A program made the translations under genes and the position numbers. From assembly GCA_021613375.1 (NCBI GenBank), contig CM038720.1, forward strand, positions 18,184,715 through 18,248,714: a DNA stretch of 64,000 bases. Direction: 5' to 3'. This stretch comes from Megaleporinus macrocephalus (Eukaryota > Chordata > Actinopteri > Characiformes > Anostomidae). Positions within the stretch are counted from its first letter, which is position 1; the number at the start of each line of letters is the position of its first letter. Positions 14,134 through 64,000 of the stretch are shown here, piece after piece. The notes below the pieces were generated by a model, which worked only from the letters and a program-made list of their open reading frames with translations, searched no databases and was not told the DNA's origin.

Positions 14134-14898
14134 TCTAAAGGCATCCTAAGATAGATGTAAGACATGTAGACTCAATAGATTCTGTAGTCCTCTAAGCTGT
14201 TTTGTAAAATCACTTGTCACGCCCTTTCACATCCCTTTTGTGCCCTGATGCATCCTTTGGAAAAAAATCCCAAGGATGACCCTCTGTGCTGTACAGAATT
14301 TTTTCTACAAACTAAAAAATCACCATATACTCTGAATTACAAGAGTCACTATAGAAGTACATGTAAAACTAACACTGCTGTGCACCAAACTGGCAACTGT
14401 AAAAAGGTTTTAACAAGGTTTTTTATCTGTTGTAGTTAAAAGAAAACACCATCAATTTCTGCACATGAATGGTTTACCATTACCTTTATGTTTTCTCTGG
14501 GAACTCTTTTGCTTTATAACACCCTGCATGTAACCCTCAACCATGACTGGATTTTAAGGCCAAAATCTTCTCAAAAGTATCATAAAACAGTGTCTCACAT
14601 CTTGGCCATTTATTTGCACAGAGATTTTGGAAATAATGATGGACTGCTGCACTTTATTTCATTTCCCTGAAAGTTACCGGCCTCTTTTTTCCTTTTTTAT
14701 ATTAATGTGCAGTTTCTTGTTTTTGAACTTAAAAGACAATCTTTTTAAGCATATAGACCATGTAAGAGTGTTAGTCCTGCTGCTGTCAGTGAAGACACTA
14801 AGCTATGTTCCATCTGTGCTACACTTGACCCAGAGTGTACAGCAGCAGACGGTCTTCCTGGCTTTAGCATTAATGCTATGGGTTGTTCTTCCTAGGCC

Positions 14899-15159
14899 CT
14901 ACACTTGCTCAGGTCTGGTGCATTGTGTGGTCCGGTGTCCCCTCTTGAGGCATTGCCAGCACACCAGTTGCTCTGCCACCACTTGCACAGCATGGCATGC
15001 TGCACTGAGGAGCACTGTATTGCTTGCAGTGGCGACTTTACGCTGAGGATATGTTTTACGTTCTACCCTTGCAGGCTTGGCAGTGGCTGTTTGAAGGCTG
15101 GCCGGTGTGGTGAGCTGCTCAAAGAGCAGATTACTGGACACAGACCAGAAATTGTTCAT
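14899..15159 (-). pseudogene. possible LTR-retrotransposon Gag/Pol zinc-knuckle fragment
   Basis: The minus strand reads an 86-codon frame that includes LVCWQCLKRGHRTTQC. The spacing C-x2-C-x4-H-x4-C is the CCHC zinc-knuckle pattern found in Gag proteins, and the LKRGH core is like that of BEL/Pao-type elements. No protease, reverse transcriptase or LTR is visible around it, so it would be an isolated relic. A chance match is possible. Confidence 0.4.
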
Positions 15160-16208
15160 TTATCAAGTTGCCTTTTTATCTGCCATCTCCTTATTTAAAT
15201 TATCTGATTTCATCTTAAAGGGAGCAACAGTGCAAATGCTGGAGTGTAACTGATGTAACATTTAAGGTGGAATGGAAAATTTGAGTGAGGATCAAGCAAA
15301 CAGGAAGCTGACTTCAGCATCATGATCTAAGACCCAGTAAATTCAAATATGAGACTTTAAAGTGTTTGAAGGCCTGTAATCCATAAAATGTAATTTCCTT
15401 CAAATGAAGATGTTTTAACGGACAGACATGCCGTTTTTATTACAGCTTGAGGTCCTTGTGCTGGCTCGAGTTAGAATTCACAGAGCACCGGTGCTGTCTG
15501 CCTCTTAATCCACACCAGGCAGGCTTTAATTAATGTCTTGGTCTGCACTTTGGACTGCAGAGGCCATTGATAATACGTCTCTCTTCTTCCTCAGCAGTGC
15601 ATTACCTGAACGTGCCCTGCAGTGTCAGGCCGTGTGCCGTGCACAAGTATCTGTGTTAAATTGAAAAGTCATTTAAACAGTCATAAACACAGGATGCACA
15701 CACTCCATTTGTCTCCGCTGTCCCGAGGAACTTTTAAATCCCATCATTTCCCGTATCCGCATTCCGGGAAGTTTGCTGAGTTAACCCCAAAAGCATTCAG
15801 ATTCCCAGTTTGCACCGCTTGCTCTTGCGCTCCTCAGTGTTTATAATTGAGTTTTTATAGAAAGCCGAGTAGAGGCGAGCAAATGTATTCCCAAATATAT
15901 TAATTACTCATGCATCAAATACATGTTAGAAAGGGAGTGGAGCGCAATTATAAATGCATCAAAGGTTTAATTTGAGCTAAAACTGTTGATGATGCCGAAC
16001 ACACATCGTGGCGTATTAATGAGCGGCGCATGGTTTAGCCATCAAAGCGCCATTGATATCAGCACCTGCTCTTTTTAATGAAGCTGATGAATGTTTGACT
16101 TTAGCGGCCAATGTTTCTCATCAAATCCAAACGAACGCTACAAAAGGCGCTGATCAGTTGCATTCGTGGTGTAATCATTTCTGTCTTGTGTGTGTCTTTT
16201 ATCCGCAG

Positions 16209-62072
<45,864 letters not shown>

Positions 62073-63380
62073 GGCTGCCCTCAGACCTGCTGAACCTACA
62101 GTAGTAGCCTAGCACTTTTTTACCATGGACACTTATTTATTGAATGGAACTATTGAACTATTAAGAGGAAATGATGTGATGTTTCTTGGGGGAAAGGTTC
62201 AAAGGCTGGACAGAAGTGCTCTCGACACAGCTCTGCAGCAGACCGACAAGCTTTTGGACCCAGCTGGTCGTGTCGGAAGCGACGAAATTTGGAAAAGTGT
62301 GGCACATCTCCAGGTAGGACCACTGACCAGGACCGCTGTCAGGAGTCTCTGGGCCGAATGTATAGCACTTTTTCAAAACCTCATGCAACAATTTTTATTA
62401 CCTCCAGAAGTACAACCGAACCTACAGTGTGCTAAAGCTGGATTCCTTATTCCTCACATCATCACCTGGAGCGGAGGTCATGCAGTAAGACTGGAAACCA
62501 TATTGTTTGGTTGAAGGAAGAAGCGGACGTGTATTACAAAGCAATATTAGATTCCAAGCTTCATAACTGTTTTCATTTCTTTTTTTCTTTGTTTTTTTAG
62601 GTGGAAAAAGCAATGACACGTATGTACAGATTTTCATTTTGCACAGTACATGTGTCTTAAGCTGGGGGGGGGTTTACATATGAAGTATGACGCTTCAAAA
62701 ACAGAACTGTATTTCGTTCATTGTTGAAACTGTACATGTAAATAGTGTATAGTTAGATAAGGAAAAGAGAAAATCCATCCATGGTTCATGTGGGTTCATA
62801 TACTTTTAGCTGGGAAATGTTAGTATACAGTGTACAGTACATTCATCATGATGAAGAAACGCTTATAGTGCTTTTCTGTAACTCGTCAGTTACAGCTGGT
62901 CCTCGTACAGCACTTGATGTGTGAATTCAGCAGATGACTGCGCTACCTTCATTTCTATTTATTGGTTCTGCCCTTTTTATCGAGCATATCATTTTAGAAC
63001 TCAAGGGCTTAAATGGACACAAGATGGCAACGACAACTCCAGCTTTCAGTGTCTTTTTGAGCAAAATGAAGTAAATACTCTGCCTGAATGTCAACTAAAG
63101 ATCAGCTTGTGACGGTCAGCTATTATTTAAGTTCCACAATTTTTTTCAAAACTTCAGGACAATTTCAGTAGTCAGGATGTAAACAAAGTCATTCAGCATG
63201 GTTTGATGTGAAGCAGACTCATGTTTCTTTATAGTGGTGGTGATTGGAAAGAGTGTTCAGTGAAAACACAGTGAAAATATACTACCCAGAATGACCAGTG
63301 AACTGTTTTGACATGGAACTCACCTCATTTTAGAAATCCTGTTTACAGAAGTGGTAACTGTTACAATGGAATGTTGATAA
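62073..63380 (+). other. epha5: epha5 3' UTR (end not fixed)
   Basis: Sequence directly after the stop codon, single-copy in appearance to about 63380, where a dispersed repeat begins. No canonical AATAAA or ATTAAA was seen between 62073 and 64000; a GATAAA variant occurs near 63376. The transcript may therefore end at a variant signal or beyond the window. A 129-codon open frame (62125-62514) lies inside it but shows no recognisable domain. Confidence 0.6.
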
Positions 63381-63383
63381 ACC

Positions 63384-63560
63384 TGCTTAAAGGTGCAGTT
63401 AGTGATCCTGATGATTGATGATTGCTGTCATTTAAGCTCATCCACAACTCAAATACACCCCTCCTTTCAATGCTCCTTCAGAAGCTCTGCCCACCAAATC
63501 CATGGACACACATTCCCAAAATGAACGACACAGGACTAGCAAAAATTTAGTTTAGTTTAT
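63384..63560. repeat. dispersed repeat at the end of the 3' UTR region
   Basis: TTAAAGGTGCAGTTAGTGAT, then CACCCCTCCTTTCAATGCTC and AGAAGCTCTGCCCACCAAAT, resembles a repeat common in teleost genomes. It marks the point after which I cannot tell UTR from intergenic sequence. 63560-64000 shows nothing I can name. Confidence 0.5.
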
Positions 63561-64000
63561 TTTAGATCTTTTTGGCCATGAAACTCTTCACAAATGAACA
63601 GACACCATTATATAATCTTAGAGCACATTAGCAAACCGGACAAAATACTACTGGCCTATTGGTTCTGTGAACAGCTGGAATAGATTAATGTTTCCCACCT
63701 GTCCAACAGAACCACAGCAACCTCCTCTTCCCTTTACATGCCTTTCAACTCTCCATGAAGCTGTTCCACCTAAATGCTGCTGCATTTGCATTCTGGTGCC
63801 CGAGGTGCATGCAGGTGTGTAACTCCAGCACCACTTAAAGTGTAACAGGAAAATAAGTCTTGTCAGCTGTCTGAGGTCTCTCCACTGTTGAAACGCCTCA
63901 CTGATGTTAACAGAGCTCTTCACTCCTGCCTGATCTAAGAACTTCTTTCTCAGTCTTTGTTCTTAGATAGTCTCATCTTAGGCTGTTTCCCAATCTCTCC

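Larger units (their letters stand above)
1..16208 (+). other. intron 3 of epha5 (3' part): no coding sequence seen
   Basis: AT-rich intron ending at the tatccgcag acceptor. It holds foldback repeat pieces (225-1225, 2970-3195), a long TG microsatellite (6993-7048), a degenerate GGAT/GAAT repeat (8195-8450), a mariner-type relic (10900-11800), a short inverted-repeat element (13926-14133) and a possible retrotransposon fragment (14899-15159). Low-repeat blocks near 1460-1760, 2210-2500, 5100-5770, 9600-10640, 12370-13200 and 15440-16208 look more like conserved non-coding sequence than transposon debris. No open frame in these blocks resembles a known protein. Confidence 0.85.

Noticed and set aside
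14627..15046. 139-codon open frame on the + strand
   Set aside because: Overlaps the opposite-strand zinc-knuckle frame; hydrophobic low-complexity composition and no recognisable motif.

Overview
The window is a stretch of a ray-finned fish (teleost) genome carrying the 3' two-thirds of one large, spliced gene on the + strand: epha5, the EphA5 ephrin receptor tyrosine kinase. Fourteen coding exons (numbered 4-17 on the usual Eph gene plan) run from 16209 to 62072. Every exon is bounded by AG/GT, every reading phase matches at the junctions, and the joined frame encodes 711 residues plus stop. The promoter, signal peptide and ephrin-binding domain lie upstream of base 1. No second protein gene, structural RNA gene or CRISPR array was found.

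Layout: 1-16208 is the end of a long intron. 16209-16364 is the last Cys-rich (EGF-like) segment; 19546-19881 is the first fibronectin type III (FN3) domain; 31818-34026 is the second FN3 domain on two exons. 35297-35399 is the membrane segment, 45037-47672 the juxtamembrane region and the start of the kinase, 48831-59206 the rest of the kinase, and 60026-62072 the SAM domain and a C-terminal Ile-Pro-Val PDZ-binding tail. From 62073 comes the 3' UTR, whose end cannot be fixed because no AATAAA was seen. Residue numbers below are local: residue 1 is the first complete codon, at 16211.

The introns are AT-rich and full of decayed DNA transposons. There are at least five Tc1/mariner-type relics, a hAT-like element with a near-perfect 8-bp target-site duplication, several short terminal-inverted-repeat elements, a tRNA-derived SINE, a possible LTR-retrotransposon zinc-knuckle fragment, and long microsatellites. 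The most distinctive repeat is a foldback family of AGAACC-rich hairpins, with about eight pieces in 64 kb. The Tc1 load, the SINE and this family suggest a teleost, perhaps an otophysan (characin, catfish or knifefish type); that placement is inference.

I did not find a new multi-gene system. The most useful protein-level observations are the paired loss of two of four family-conserved cysteines in the first FN3 domain, and two substitutions at normally invariant kinase positions (Arg to Pro in the N-lobe, Gly to Ser before the YRLP motif). At the DNA level they are the foldback family, a 926-bp tandem duplication with a TTTG microhomology junction, a 170-bp CA/TA/TG self-complementary microsatellite, and several low-repeat intron blocks that could be conserved enhancers.
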